Made by a program: the position numbers and the translations under genes. From positions 1 through 25,965 of the forward strand of contig CAKVKI010000008.1 of the NCBI GenBank assembly GCA_934754975.1: a stretch of DNA of 25,965 nucleotides, read 5' to 3'. Positions 1-7,406 of this stretch are shown here, in pieces. How positions within the stretch are numbered: position 1 is the first letter of the stretch; each line of letters starts with the position of its first letter. The notes beneath the pieces are model-generated. The model saw nothing but the letters and a program-made list of their open reading frames with translations, made no database searches and had not been told where the DNA came from. The DNA is from an uncultured Alistipes sp. GTDB lineage: Bacteria > Bacteroidota > Bacteroidia > Bacteroidales > Rikenellaceae.

Positions 1-1
1 G

Positions 2-1396
2 ATCGTCACCGACCAGCAGCGCGGCGATGCGCTCGGGTGCTGCAATCCGGCGGTGCTGTCGCCCAACCTCGACGCGCTGGCGCGCGACGGCGTGCGCTTC
101 ACCCGCGCCTATTCGTCGGCCCCGAGCAGCACCCCGGCCCGCGCCGGACTCCTCACGGGCATGTCGCCCTGGGGCCACGGCCTGCTGGGCTACGGCAAGG
201 TGGCCGAGCATTATCCCTTCGAGATGCCGCAGCTGCTGCGCGATGCGGGTTATTGGACGCTGGGCATCGGCAAGATGCACTGGACGCCCCAGAACGCCAC
301 GCACGGCTTCCACGCGACGCTGATCGACGAGAGCGGCCGCCGCGAGTCGCCCTACTTCATGAGCGACTACCGCAAGTGGTTCGCCTGCCACGCTCCGGGA
401 CTCGATCCCGACGCCACGGGCATCGGCTGGAACGCGCACCGCGCGGCGGCCTATGCGCTTCCCGAAGAGCTGCATCCCACCTGCTGGACCGGCGGGCAGG
501 CCGTGGCGGCCATCGAAGGCTGCCGCACCGGCAAACCCCTCTTCCTGACCGTGTCGTTCGCCCGGCCGCACAGCCCTTACGACGCTCCGCAGCGGCTGGT
601 CGACGCCTATGACGGCGTCGATATTCCCGGTCCCGCCGTGGGCGACTGGTGCGCCGGATTCGGACGCGCGACCGACCCGGAGAAGAATCCCGACGCCGCA
701 TACGGCGATTTCGGCGCCGCGTACGTGAAGAATTCGAAGAAGCACTACTACGCCTCCGTCACCTTTATCGACGAGCAGGTCGGCCGGATACTCCGGGCGC
801 TGCGCGAGAGGGGCATGTACGACGATGCGCTGATCTGCTTCGTCTCGGACCACGGCGACATGATGGGCGACCACCATCACTGGCGCAAAACCTATGCTTA
901 CGAAGGTTCGGCGCATATCCCCTTTATCGTGAAGTTTCCCGCCGGAACTTCCGGCTGCCCGGCTCCCGGCGCCGCCGACGACCGGGTCGTGGAACTGCGC
1001 GACCTGCTGCCGACTTTCCTCGACGCGGCCGGTGTCGGGATTCCCGACGGCATGGAGGGGCTCTCCCTGCTGGGCCGCGGTCCGTGGCGGCCGTGGCTCG
1101 ATCTGGAGCATGCTACCTGCTACAGCGACGACAACTATTGGTGCGCGCTGACCGACGGCCGCTGGAAATACATCTGGTTCGTGCATACGGGCCGCGAACA
1201 GTTGTTCGACCTTGAGGCGGACCCCGCCGAACTGCATGATCTTGCGGGTGTGAAGCGTCATGCCGCCCGGCTGGATATGTGGCGTACGCGGATGGCGGAA
1301 CACCTGCGCGTGCGAGGCGAAGAGTGGGTGCGGGACGGAAAACCCGTCGTGCGCGAGAAAACATTGCTTTACGGACCCAATTATCCTGAAAATTAA
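2..1396 (+). CDS. Sulfatase, Ser-type (5' end outside window)
   Basis: This is a sulfatase of the alkaline-phosphatase-like superfamily, expected to hydrolyse sulfate esters on a glycan. The frame is open from base 2, so the ATG at 53 is internal and the true start is upstream of the window. Counted from base 2, the metal-binding TDQQ is at residues 3-6. The formylglycine motif S-T-P-A-R is at 43-47 and is followed by AGLLTG. Further on are GIGKMHW, RPHSPYDAP and the second metal-site motif SDHGDMMGDHHH. The modified residue is Ser rather than Cys, so maturation would need an anaerobic radical-SAM enzyme (family knowledge). The signal peptide, if any, is not visible. The stop lies 16 bp before the next sulfatase, which implies an operon. 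The substrate cannot be deduced from the sequence. Confidence 0.93.
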   Translation: MVTDQQRGDALGCCNPAVLSPNLDALARDGVRFTRAYSSAPSSTPARAGLLTGMSPWGHGLLGYGKVAEHYPFEMPQLLRDAGYWTLGIGKMHWTPQNATHGFHATLIDESGRRESPYFMSDYRKWFACHAPGLDPDATGIGWNAHRAAAYALPEELHPTCWTGGQAVAAIEGCRTGKPLFLTVSFARPHSPYDAPQRLVDAYDGVDIPGPAVGDWCAGFGRATDPEKNPDAAYGDFGAAYVKNSKKHYYASVTFIDEQVGRILRALRERGMYDDALICFVSDHGDMMGDHHHWRKTYAYEGSAHIPFIVKFPAGTSGCPAPGAADDRVVELRDLLPTFLDAAGVGIPDGMEGLSLLGRGPWRPWLDLEHATCYSDDNYWCALTDGRWKYIWFVHTGREQLFDLEADPAELHDLAGVKRHAARLDMWRTRMAEHLRVRGEEWVRDGKPVVREKTLLYGPNYPEN

Positions 1397-1412
1397 TTAA
1401 ATTTGATTCGTT

Positions 1413-2957
1413 ATGCGAAAATGGCAATATATCGTTCCGGTTGTCGGCGGCTGCCTGCCGCTGGCCGCCGCGGGGCAGGGAGCGGCCGAAAAGCCGGCGC
1501 CCCGTCCGAACGTACTGCTGATCTATGCCGACGACGTGGGCTTCGGCGACCTGAGCTGTAACGGTTACGGTTCGGTTCCCACGCCCCATGTCGAACGGCT
1601 GGCGCGCGAGGGAATCCGCTTCACCAACGCCCACTGCGCCGCTTCGACCAGCACTCCGGCGCGTTACTCGATGCTGACGGGCGAATTCGCCTGGCGGCGG
1701 CCCGGAACCGGCGTTGCGCGCGGCGACGCCGCGGCGATCATTCCGGCCGGCTGTTACACGATGGCCGACCTGTTCCGCGGCTGCGGCTACCGCACGGCCG
1801 TCGTGGGCAAATGGCACCTGGGGCTCGGCTCGCAGACCGGCGGCCAGAACTGGAACGAAGAGGTGCGCCCCAATCCCGCCGATCTGGGATTCGGCTACTC
1901 CTACATCATGGCCGCCACGGCCGACCGCACGCCCTGTATCTTCATGGAGAACGGCCGCGGCGTGAACCTCGACCCGGACGATCCCGTCGAGGTGAGCTAC
2001 GAACGGAATTTCCCCGGCGAGCCTACGGGCCGCGACAACCCCGAACTGCTGCGCATGCACCCCTCGGAAGGGCACGACCAGTCGATCGTGAACGGCATTT
2101 CGCGCATCGGCTACATGCGGGGCGGGCGGAGCGCCCTGTGGCGCGACGAGTATATCGCCGACAGCATCGCCTGCCATGCGGTGCGCTTTATCGGCGACTG
2201 CGCCGCCTCCGGCGACCCCTTTTTCCTCTACTTTGCGACCAACGACATCCACGTTCCCCGCGTGCCGCATCCCCGCTTCGCCGGGAAGAGCGGCCTGGGG
2301 CCGCGCGGCGACGCGATCCTGTCGTTCGACTGGAGCGTCGGGCGCGTTCTCGCGGCGCTGGACAGCCTGGGGTTGGCGGAGAATACGCTGGTGATCCTTT
2401 CGAGCGACAACGGCCCCGTCGTGGACGACGGCTATCGGGACCAGGCCCGCGAACTGCTGGGCGCGCATAAGCCCGGCGGCGATTTCCGGGGCGGCAAATA
2501 CAGCATCTATGAAGCCGGGACGCGCGTGCCCTGCGTCGTGCGCTGGCCCGGAGCAGTGCCTGCGGGCGTGGTGACGGACGCATTGGCCGGACAGATCGAC
2601 TGGTTCGCATCTTTGGCCGCGATGCTGGGCGTGACTTTGCCCGAAGGGGCCGCGCCCGACAGCGAAGAACACCTCGCCACATGGCTCCGGGGCGCGGAGG
2701 GCCGCACCATGCTGGCCTACCAGAGCAACAACGAGAACGTGACGGTCACCGACGGCCGCTGGAAGTACGTGCCTCCCTTCACCGGACCGCTCTATGCGTG
2801 GGGCACGGGCATCGAGCTGGGCAACAGCCCCGGCGACCAGCTGTACGACATGCAGGCCGATCCCGGGGAGCGACGCAACCTGGCCGCCGAACACCCCGCC
2901 GTGGTCGAACGCCTGCGCGGGGAGCTGCGAAAATTAGGTTTCCGATTTAAAAAATAA
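1413..2957 (+). CDS. Secreted arylsulfatase, Ser-type
   Basis: This is an arylsulfatase A-like enzyme of 514 residues, full length for the family. Residues 1-21 look like a Sec signal ending near AAAGQ, so it is probably periplasmic. The metal-binding pair is D40-D41 in IYADDVGFGD. The formylglycine motif is S80-T-P-A-R84 followed by YSMLTG. GKWHLGLG and the metal-site motif SSDNGP follow in the expected order, and the C-terminus has the usual DGRWKYV and LYDMQADPGE elements. Like its upstream neighbour it uses Ser, so it depends on the anaerobic sulfatase-maturating enzyme. It sits 16 bp after the first sulfatase and 5 bp before the DUF4091 gene. The three are almost certainly co-transcribed and act on the same sulfated glycan (inference). 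The substrate is unknown. Confidence 0.95.
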   Translation: MRKWQYIVPVVGGCLPLAAAGQGAAEKPAPRPNVLLIYADDVGFGDLSCNGYGSVPTPHVERLAREGIRFTNAHCAASTSTPARYSMLTGEFAWRRPGTGVARGDAAAIIPAGCYTMADLFRGCGYRTAVVGKWHLGLGSQTGGQNWNEEVRPNPADLGFGYSYIMAATADRTPCIFMENGRGVNLDPDDPVEVSYERNFPGEPTGRDNPELLRMHPSEGHDQSIVNGISRIGYMRGGRSALWRDEYIADSIACHAVRFIGDCAASGDPFFLYFATNDIHVPRVPHPRFAGKSGLGPRGDAILSFDWSVGRVLAALDSLGLAENTLVILSSDNGPVVDDGYRDQARELLGAHKPGGDFRGGKYSIYEAGTRVPCVVRWPGAVPAGVVTDALAGQIDWFASLAAMLGVTLPEGAAPDSEEHLATWLRGAEGRTMLAYQSNNENVTVTDGRWKYVPPFTGPLYAWGTGIELGNSPGDQLYDMQADPGERRNLAAEHPAVVERLRGELRKLGFRFKK

Positions 2958-2962
2958 CAGCC

Positions 2963-4735
2963 ATGACCCATTCTTACAACAGCTTGATGATGCGTGCGGC
3001 GCTTTGTGTGCTGACGCTGCTCCTGGCGGGCGCCTGCTCCCGGCGCGGCCCCGTGCTTACGTTCCGCGAAGCGGACGATCCTACGGCCGATACGCTCGCC
3101 GACTGGTCGGGCGTCGCTTCGGGCCTGCATGCGGCTTGGGGCACGACCGACGAACGTTACGCCCGCTCCGTCGTGCCCGGCGCCGCGGAGTCCGAATGCC
3201 GCCTGACGGCATGGCGCGGCGAACGGGTTTCGGCCCAGCTGGTGCTGTGGAGCGCCGACAGCGTCGGCGGCGTGGAGTGCCGCATCGGGAAATTCCGCTC
3301 CGGCAGGGAGTCCCTTCCCGCCGGGATCGCACAGGCCCGTTTCGTGCGTTACGTGCTGACCGACACGTTCGGTCCGGGCTGCGGCTATCGCAAGGACGGC
3401 GATTTCCCGACCTCGCTCGCGGCCGACATGCTCGACACGCTCGGCCGCTTCGACATGGATGCGCGCACCGCGCGTCCGGTGTGGCTGACCGTCTCCGTGC
3501 CGGACGACGCTCCGGCAGGCGTCTACCGCTCCTGCGTCGAAGTGACGGGCGACGGCGTGAAGAGCCTGAAGCTGCCCTTCGAACTCCGCGTGCAGGAGCG
3601 GCGTTTGCCCCGCCCTGCGCAGTGGAGCTACCACCTCGACCTCTGGCAGCATCCTGCGGCCGCGGCGCGGGTAATGGGTCTCGGGCTGTGGAGCGACGCG
3701 CATTTCGACGCCCTGCGGCCGCTGGTGCGGATGCTCGCCGACGCCGGACAGAAGGTCGTCACGACGACGCTCAACAAGGACCCGTGGAACCACCAGTGCT
3801 TCGACGCCTATGAAGACATGATCCGCTGGACCAAACGCGCCGACGGCACGTGGGAATACGACTATTCGGTCTTCGACCGCTGGGTCGGACTCTGCGCCGG
3901 GGAGGGGATCGACCGGCAGATAAACTGCTATTCGATGCTTCCGTGGAACAACGAACTGCACTATTACGACGCGGCGGCGGACCGTTGGATCGAGACCAAA
4001 GCCGATCCCGGAACGCCCGAATTCGAAGCGATGTGGGGACCGTTCCTCCGGGATTTCGAAGCGCACCTCGACGCGAAAGGGTGGCTCGGCAAGTGCTGTA
4101 TCGCCATGGACGAGCGTTCGCCCGAAACCATGGATGCGGCGATCGGCCTGCTGCGCAGCGCAGCTCCCGGACTGGGAATCGCCATGGCCGACAACCACGC
4201 CAGCTATAAGCGCTATACCGATCTGGACGACGTCTGCGTACAGATCGACTGCCGTGTGTCCGACGAGGATCTGGCCCAGCGCCATCGCGACGGACTGCTG
4301 ACGACCTACTACGTCTGCTGTTCGTCGGAATTCCCCAATACGTTCACCTTCTCCGAACCGTGGGAAGCGGTCTATATGGCGTGGTTCGCCGCGGCGTGCG
4401 GTTACGACGGCATGCTGCGCTGGTCGTATAACTCATGGCCCGCCGATCCCGTGCGCGACTCGCGTTTCACGGCGTGGCCCGCGGGCGACACCTACCTGGT
4501 CTATCCCGACGCCCGTTCGTCGATCCGCTTCGAGCGGCTGCGGGAGGGTATTCAGGATTACGAGAAGATCCGCATCCTGCGCGGCGAACTGGCCTCGGAC
4601 AGCACCCCCGAAGGCGCCGCGAAACGCGCCGAACTCGAAGCCGCAGTGCGTCCCTTCGAAGCGCACGACCCCGCGCAGCCGTGGCCCGACCTGCTTCACA
4701 GGGCCAAAGAGACGATCGCCCGCCTGAGCGAATAG
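2963..4735 (+). CDS. DUF4091 glycoside-hydrolase-like lipoprotein
   Basis: This is a protein of up to 590 aa. An N-terminal beta-rich region is followed by a TIM-barrel-like segment and a C-terminal DUF4091-type segment, recognisable by RLREGIQDYEKIRIL at about residues 525-540. Proteins of this type are common in Bacteroidota polysaccharide loci and are thought to be glycoside hydrolases. An acidic pair in AMDERSPE near residue 383 is a candidate catalytic site (inference). A hydrophobic stretch ends in LLLAGAC, with Cys25 as a plausible lipidation site, so it is likely surface or periplasmic. In-frame ATGs at 2987 and 2990 would give a cleaner signal peptide and may be the real starts. The gene begins 5 bp after the arylsulfatase stop and is the last gene before a strong terminator, which supports joint action with the two sulfatases. 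Confidence 0.88.
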   Translation: MTHSYNSLMMRAALCVLTLLLAGACSRRGPVLTFREADDPTADTLADWSGVASGLHAAWGTTDERYARSVVPGAAESECRLTAWRGERVSAQLVLWSADSVGGVECRIGKFRSGRESLPAGIAQARFVRYVLTDTFGPGCGYRKDGDFPTSLAADMLDTLGRFDMDARTARPVWLTVSVPDDAPAGVYRSCVEVTGDGVKSLKLPFELRVQERRLPRPAQWSYHLDLWQHPAAAARVMGLGLWSDAHFDALRPLVRMLADAGQKVVTTTLNKDPWNHQCFDAYEDMIRWTKRADGTWEYDYSVFDRWVGLCAGEGIDRQINCYSMLPWNNELHYYDAAADRWIETKADPGTPEFEAMWGPFLRDFEAHLDAKGWLGKCCIAMDERSPETMDAAIGLLRSAAPGLGIAMADNHASYKRYTDLDDVCVQIDCRVSDEDLAQRHRDGLLTTYYVCCSSEFPNTFTFSEPWEAVYMAWFAAACGYDGMLRWSYNSWPADPVRDSRFTAWPAGDTYLVYPDARSSIRFERLREGIQDYEKIRILRGELASDSTPEGAAKRAELEAAVRPFEAHDPAQPWPDLLHRAKETIARLSE

Positions 4736-4751
4736 CCCGCGGTACGCAGTC

Positions 4752-4790
4752 AAATCGGGAGAGGAGTTTGGGAGTCCTCTCCCGATTTTT
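4752..4790 (+). terminator. Strong intrinsic terminator closing the sulfatase operon
   Basis: The sequence shows a perfect 14-bp inverted repeat, with its left arm at 4752-4765 and its right arm at 4775-4788. The loop is 9 nt, and the right arm runs into a tract of five T. It begins 16 bp after the DUF4091 stop codon. The A tract at the foot of the left arm could also support termination from the other direction. Confidence 0.93.
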
Positions 4791-4996
4791 ACCGCCTTGA
4801 GGTCCGCGCTATGCGGCGGCAAACAGATCAAATCCGTTCAACAGCAGACGCTTGATCGAAGCCACACGAATCAACCCCATTGGGAAGCCGGTCCTGTTAA
4901 GGCGGATCGCTGGGGAGCGCCTCAGATGAATAATTACGGACGTCCGAAATTGAAAGGAGACAAAAGCAAAGTTAATTATTGATTTAGCCGACGGAG
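4791..4996. other. Intergenic junction, no supported gene
   Basis: About 200 bp lie between the sulfatase operon terminator and the first AT-rich gene. A 61-codon frame on + and a 66-codon frame on minus are open here, but neither has a convincing start context or a recognisable product. Composition changes across this stretch from GC-rich on the left to AT-rich from about 4930 onward, so it probably contains the left boundary of the accessory island (inference). I found no copy of the tRNA-Leu 3' end here by eye. Confidence 0.4.
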
Positions 4997-5461
4997 ATGG
5001 AAGAGACATACGAACAAAAAAAACGAAGATTATTCGGCAAACAGCGTCTGCCGGAATATCTTGAAATATTGAGTCGATTGCTGCGGCGGGAAATCCATGC
5101 GCAGGATTTGCTTTCCATTGTTGCTACGGATGAATTCATACGATCGACAGCCTATTTCAAGGATATTGTCCCATGTTATAAAAAGACGATCGAATTCTCG
5201 GATAAGACAGCTTTGAAGAGAATATTGTCCGATGAAGTCTCCGATTGGAATCTCCCCTATACGATGTATATATCCGGTTCACTGGATTGCGGTCTGTTGG
5301 TCATACCGACTCTTTCTTGGTTCAATTCGGATTTCTCATTTGACGACGATCCCGGAGGTATCGCCAGCTTCACCCGGATTGATGGCGAAGATCATATTGT
5401 ACTCGATTATTACGAAGAACAGGGAAAGCATTACTTGGAAATTCAAATCAAACGAAAATAA
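4997..5461 (+). CDS. Hypothetical cytoplasmic protein, possible immunity-type
   Basis: This is a 154-aa protein that I do not recognise. It has no signal peptide or membrane segment. The N-terminus is highly charged (EQKKRRLFGKQ), the middle is helical and amphipathic, and the C-terminal half is acidic and beta-rich (FSFDDDPGG, ITRIDGED-like, LDYYEEQGKHYLEIQIKRK). Codons are AT-rich compared with the sulfatase operon, matching the Rhs island. A purine-rich GGAG directly abuts the ATG, too close to be a normal ribosome binding site, which is usual for Bacteroidota. Size, charge and location in an Rhs island suggest an orphan immunity protein. That is inference from context only. I judge it a real gene from its clean protein-like composition. 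Confidence 0.65.
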   Translation: MEETYEQKKRRLFGKQRLPEYLEILSRLLRREIHAQDLLSIVATDEFIRSTAYFKDIVPCYKKTIEFSDKTALKRILSDEVSDWNLPYTMYISGSLDCGLLVIPTLSWFNSDFSFDDDPGGIASFTRIDGEDHIVLDYYEEQGKHYLEIQIKRK

Positions 5462-5653
5462 TTTCCTCAGCCGACCCCGGCCGTCATTAAGGTCTGGAGA
5501 GGTTTGCAGCCGGAATCTTTTCTCCATTCCAATGACAGCGATGCTTTGCTGAAAATTTGCAGATAACCCTTTCCGGATTCTGTCGATATGCATTATGCGG
5601 ATCCGTCGATTTAGTAACCATCCGGATAACTCGTCATATTGACTGAAGATTGA

Positions 5654-5935
5654 GTGGTCTTTCCATGTTCGTGTTGTGCGGTCGTCTTAGGTCTACTGCT
5701 GTACTTCGTGGTAATCCGCATGACGTCGTTTGCAGTCTCTGAGCCATGGAGTGCGGAGGTGCGGCTCCTATCATCACCGACAACGCCGTCAGATAACCCT
5801 CGCGAGAAAAAAGCCGTCGCAGGAGAAAAGCAACATGCCAAAGAGTTGGAACGACAGTCACCGCTAGTTTCTCCTGATCGGCAAATGGAAATAAGACAAG
5901 CTATGTATATAACCTCTTTATACCTTAAGAAATGA
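5654..5935 (+). CDS. Doubtful small membrane-anchored ORF
   Basis: This open frame of 93 codons has a hydrophobic N-terminal stretch (AVVLGLLLYFVVI, about residues 9-21) and a charged tail rich in Lys, Glu and Gln (REKKAVAGEKQHAKELERQ). Its stop overlaps the next start as ATGA at 5932-5935, the arrangement seen in translationally coupled genes. Against it, the first half has erratic codon choice, the start is poorly defined, and long frames are also open on the opposite strand. It could be a genuine upstream partner of the secreted protein at 5932, or a chance frame in mobile-element-derived DNA. The stretch 5462-5653 before it holds no gene that I can support. Confidence 0.25.
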   Translation: MVFPCSCCAVVLGLLLYFVVIRMTSFAVSEPWSAEVRLLSSPTTPSDNPREKKAVAGEKQHAKELERQSPLVSPDRQMEIRQAMYITSLYLKK

Positions 5936-6381
5936 AAAAAGCAATAGCATATCTGGCGCTTCTGATGATGAACGGCATGCTGTGTGCCGGACCGGTATCT
6001 GCCCAGGGGCCGTTCAAAGCGGCAAAAGAGCTTGTGGCGAATTACTTTGATGCAAAATATGGTTCTGAAACAGGGCGTTATGCTCCGGAAGATCTGAACC
6101 GGAGGTATGAGATTCTCGATATTTTGACAGGGCAGCCGATTAAAAACAGTATAGAAAACGGGGCCGTTTATTTTTGTGCCATGTACGGAGATGACGCCTG
6201 TGGAATTTACCTGCTGTTGGAAAACGATGTTCCCGAACTTATCACAGTGCGGACCCTTCCCGAATATCAGGTTTTTTGGGATTTTATCTATCGGAACGGC
6301 TATACACGGGAGCAAATGAATACTTGTGTCGAATTCATTGTAGCGAGGTATGAATACGAAGTGTCTGTAACCGTGCATTAG
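5932..6381 (+). CDS. Secreted hypothetical protein
   Basis: This is a 149-aa protein with a clear Sec signal peptide: MKK, a hydrophobic core LALLMMNGMLCAG, and likely cleavage after PVSAQ near residue 25. The mature part of about 124 residues is acidic and has two Cys residues in FCAMYGDDACG plus one in MNTCVEF, so a disulfide is possible in the periplasm. I do not recognise the family. The gene is convergent with the Rhs operon and is followed 24 bp later by its own terminator. Because both Rhs proteins here are exported, a periplasmic protein next to them could be a spare immunity protein, but the sequence does not prove this. Codon use is AT-rich like the rest of the island. Confidence 0.7.
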   Translation: MKKAIAYLALLMMNGMLCAGPVSAQGPFKAAKELVANYFDAKYGSETGRYAPEDLNRRYEILDILTGQPIKNSIENGAVYFCAMYGDDACGIYLLLENDVPELITVRTLPEYQVFWDFIYRNGYTREQMNTCVEFIVARYEYEVSVTVH

Positions 6382-6405
6382 AAGAGTTGTGTTTTGGATT
6401 TATCG

Positions 6406-6436
6406 ATCGGCATGTGAAAGATCGCATGCCGATTTT
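6406..6436 (+). terminator. Intrinsic terminator after the secreted hypothetical
   Basis: A 9-bp perfect stem (6406-6414 with 6425-6433) encloses a 10-nt loop and is followed by TTTT. It lies 24 bp after the stop of the + strand gene ending at 6381, in the right place and orientation to end that transcript. Confidence 0.75.
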
Positions 6437-6537
6437 ATATGTAATGAATCCGATACCGACGGCGGATTTGGATGTCGAAGATGTATCGGGGATTTGAATA
6501 TATTATTTATCAGAGATTGACATAAAATGCATAAAAC

Positions 6538-6572
6538 CGAACACCCGACTAAAATAATTAGCCGGGTGTTCG
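6538..6572 (-). terminator. Intrinsic terminator for the Rhs operon
   Basis: A 10-bp perfect stem (6538-6547 with 6563-6572) is extended inward by one A/C mismatch and a further CTAA/TTAG pairing. Read on the minus strand, the stem is followed by GGTTTTATG, giving a short T tract. It is therefore oriented to end transcription from the Rhs operon. There is no T tract on the + side. Confidence 0.7.
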
Positions 6573-6601
6573 ATATGAAAATCAGGCACACGATTTATGA
6601 A

Positions 6602-6709
6602 TTATCTTTTTTGAGGTAATCCTTGTGCCCATACTAAAATTAACGCGGTTTTATTGGGTTTAAAAGGTGCCTTCCTAATGGTTAAGCCGATTTGACCCAA
6701 TGGAATCAT
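6602..6709 (-). pseudogene. Short ORF, possible gene remnant downstream of the lipoprotein
   Basis: This 35-codon frame starts MIPLGQIGLTIRKAPFKP and ends LVWAQGLPQKR. It lies between the lipoprotein gene and the operon terminator. It reads like coding sequence, with balanced composition and an ordered charged and hydrophobic pattern, and stays open a few codons upstream of the ATG before meeting a stop. It may be the tail of a degraded third gene, for example a displaced toxin tip or immunity gene of the Rhs locus, or a true microprotein. I recognise no family, and a chance frame of this length is possible. Confidence 0.25.
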
Positions 6710-6766
6710 CCCGGCAAAACAGTCCGTTTAATGTATTTATGACCGCTGCCGAATACATTTGCTTAC

Positions 6767-7381
6767 TTACCACATGTCGATCCAATAGGCAACATAGTTT
6801 TTCCAGATTGTGACGCCATATGTACTGCCATGTTCCCATTTTACCGGTAATCCGGCCCGATCCCTGCGTAAAAGTTGTTTGTCTGTACTAGCGCCTCTTG
6901 TCCAGCCCAGATTATATATGGTAGCTTCATGCGTATATTCCGTTCCCCAGGTTCCATTTTGTAAAAAATCAAAATTGGGGATCGGGCTTAGGTCGAGCGT
7001 GTCTTTTATTGATTTAAGATTGGGAAAATGCTTGATTTCATTCGGGTCATAATCCAGAATAAGCAAATATTGATCTTTGAAACCATATGTAATATCAGTT
7101 TCATAAGCCCGCATTGATATACTGTCCATCTTATCTTTCGGATATTCCATCAGAAGATGTATGTAGCATGGCAATCCCTTACCTTCTGAGGGTAATGACA
7201 CATTGAAAGCCAGCAACTTTCCGGATCTTAAACCGGGTAAAAATTTTGTCTCCGATTCGGGGAAGACACTTTTGGCTTCAGCATAGATTTTTTCTATCTG
7301 TTCATCGACAGGAATTCCGGTTGAACAGGACGGAAAAAAGATAACTGAAAATATCCCGATAAAAAAAATGGTTGCCCTCAT
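6767..7381 (-). CDS. Small lipoprotein, candidate immunity/partner of the Rhs protein
   Basis: This is a 204-aa protein with a short signal sequence (ATIFFIGIFSVIFFPSC), so Cys19 is a plausible lipidation site in the loose Bacteroidota lipobox. The mature part is acidic, with aromatic-rich C-terminal strands (TYGVTIWKNYVAYWIDMW). I do not recognise a family. The start codon is 25 bp after the stop of the large Rhs gene, and the gene is the last substantial one before the minus-strand terminator, so it is co-transcribed with the Rhs genes. Directly downstream of an Rhs C-terminus is where cognate immunity genes normally lie (established for Rhs and polymorphic toxins). A lipoprotein there would fit a toxin acting in the periplasm or at the envelope (inference). 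Alternatively it could be a structural or surface-anchoring partner of the Rhs cage. Confidence 0.75.
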   Translation of the reverse strand: MRATIFFIGIFSVIFFPSCSTGIPVDEQIEKIYAEAKSVFPESETKFLPGLRSGKLLAFNVSLPSEGKGLPCYIHLLMEYPKDKMDSISMRAYETDITYGFKDQYLLILDYDPNEIKHFPNLKSIKDTLDLSPIPNFDFLQNGTWGTEYTHEATIYNLGWTRGASTDKQLLRRDRAGLPVKWEHGSTYGVTIWKNYVAYWIDMW

Positions 7382-7406
7382 AAATATCAGCCGCTTAAAT
7401 AATTAA

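Noticed and set aside
1113..4285. Two long minus-strand frames (593 and 497 codons) opposite the sulfatases and DUF4091 gene
   Set aside because: They are antisense to well-supported genes, are rich in Arg, His and Gly, lack any recognisable domain, and are expected in GC-rich DNA where stops are rare.
5611..6378. 255-codon minus-strand frame opposite the secreted hypothetical gene
   Set aside because: The + strand frame has a clean signal peptide and terminator; the minus frame has no start context and odd composition.
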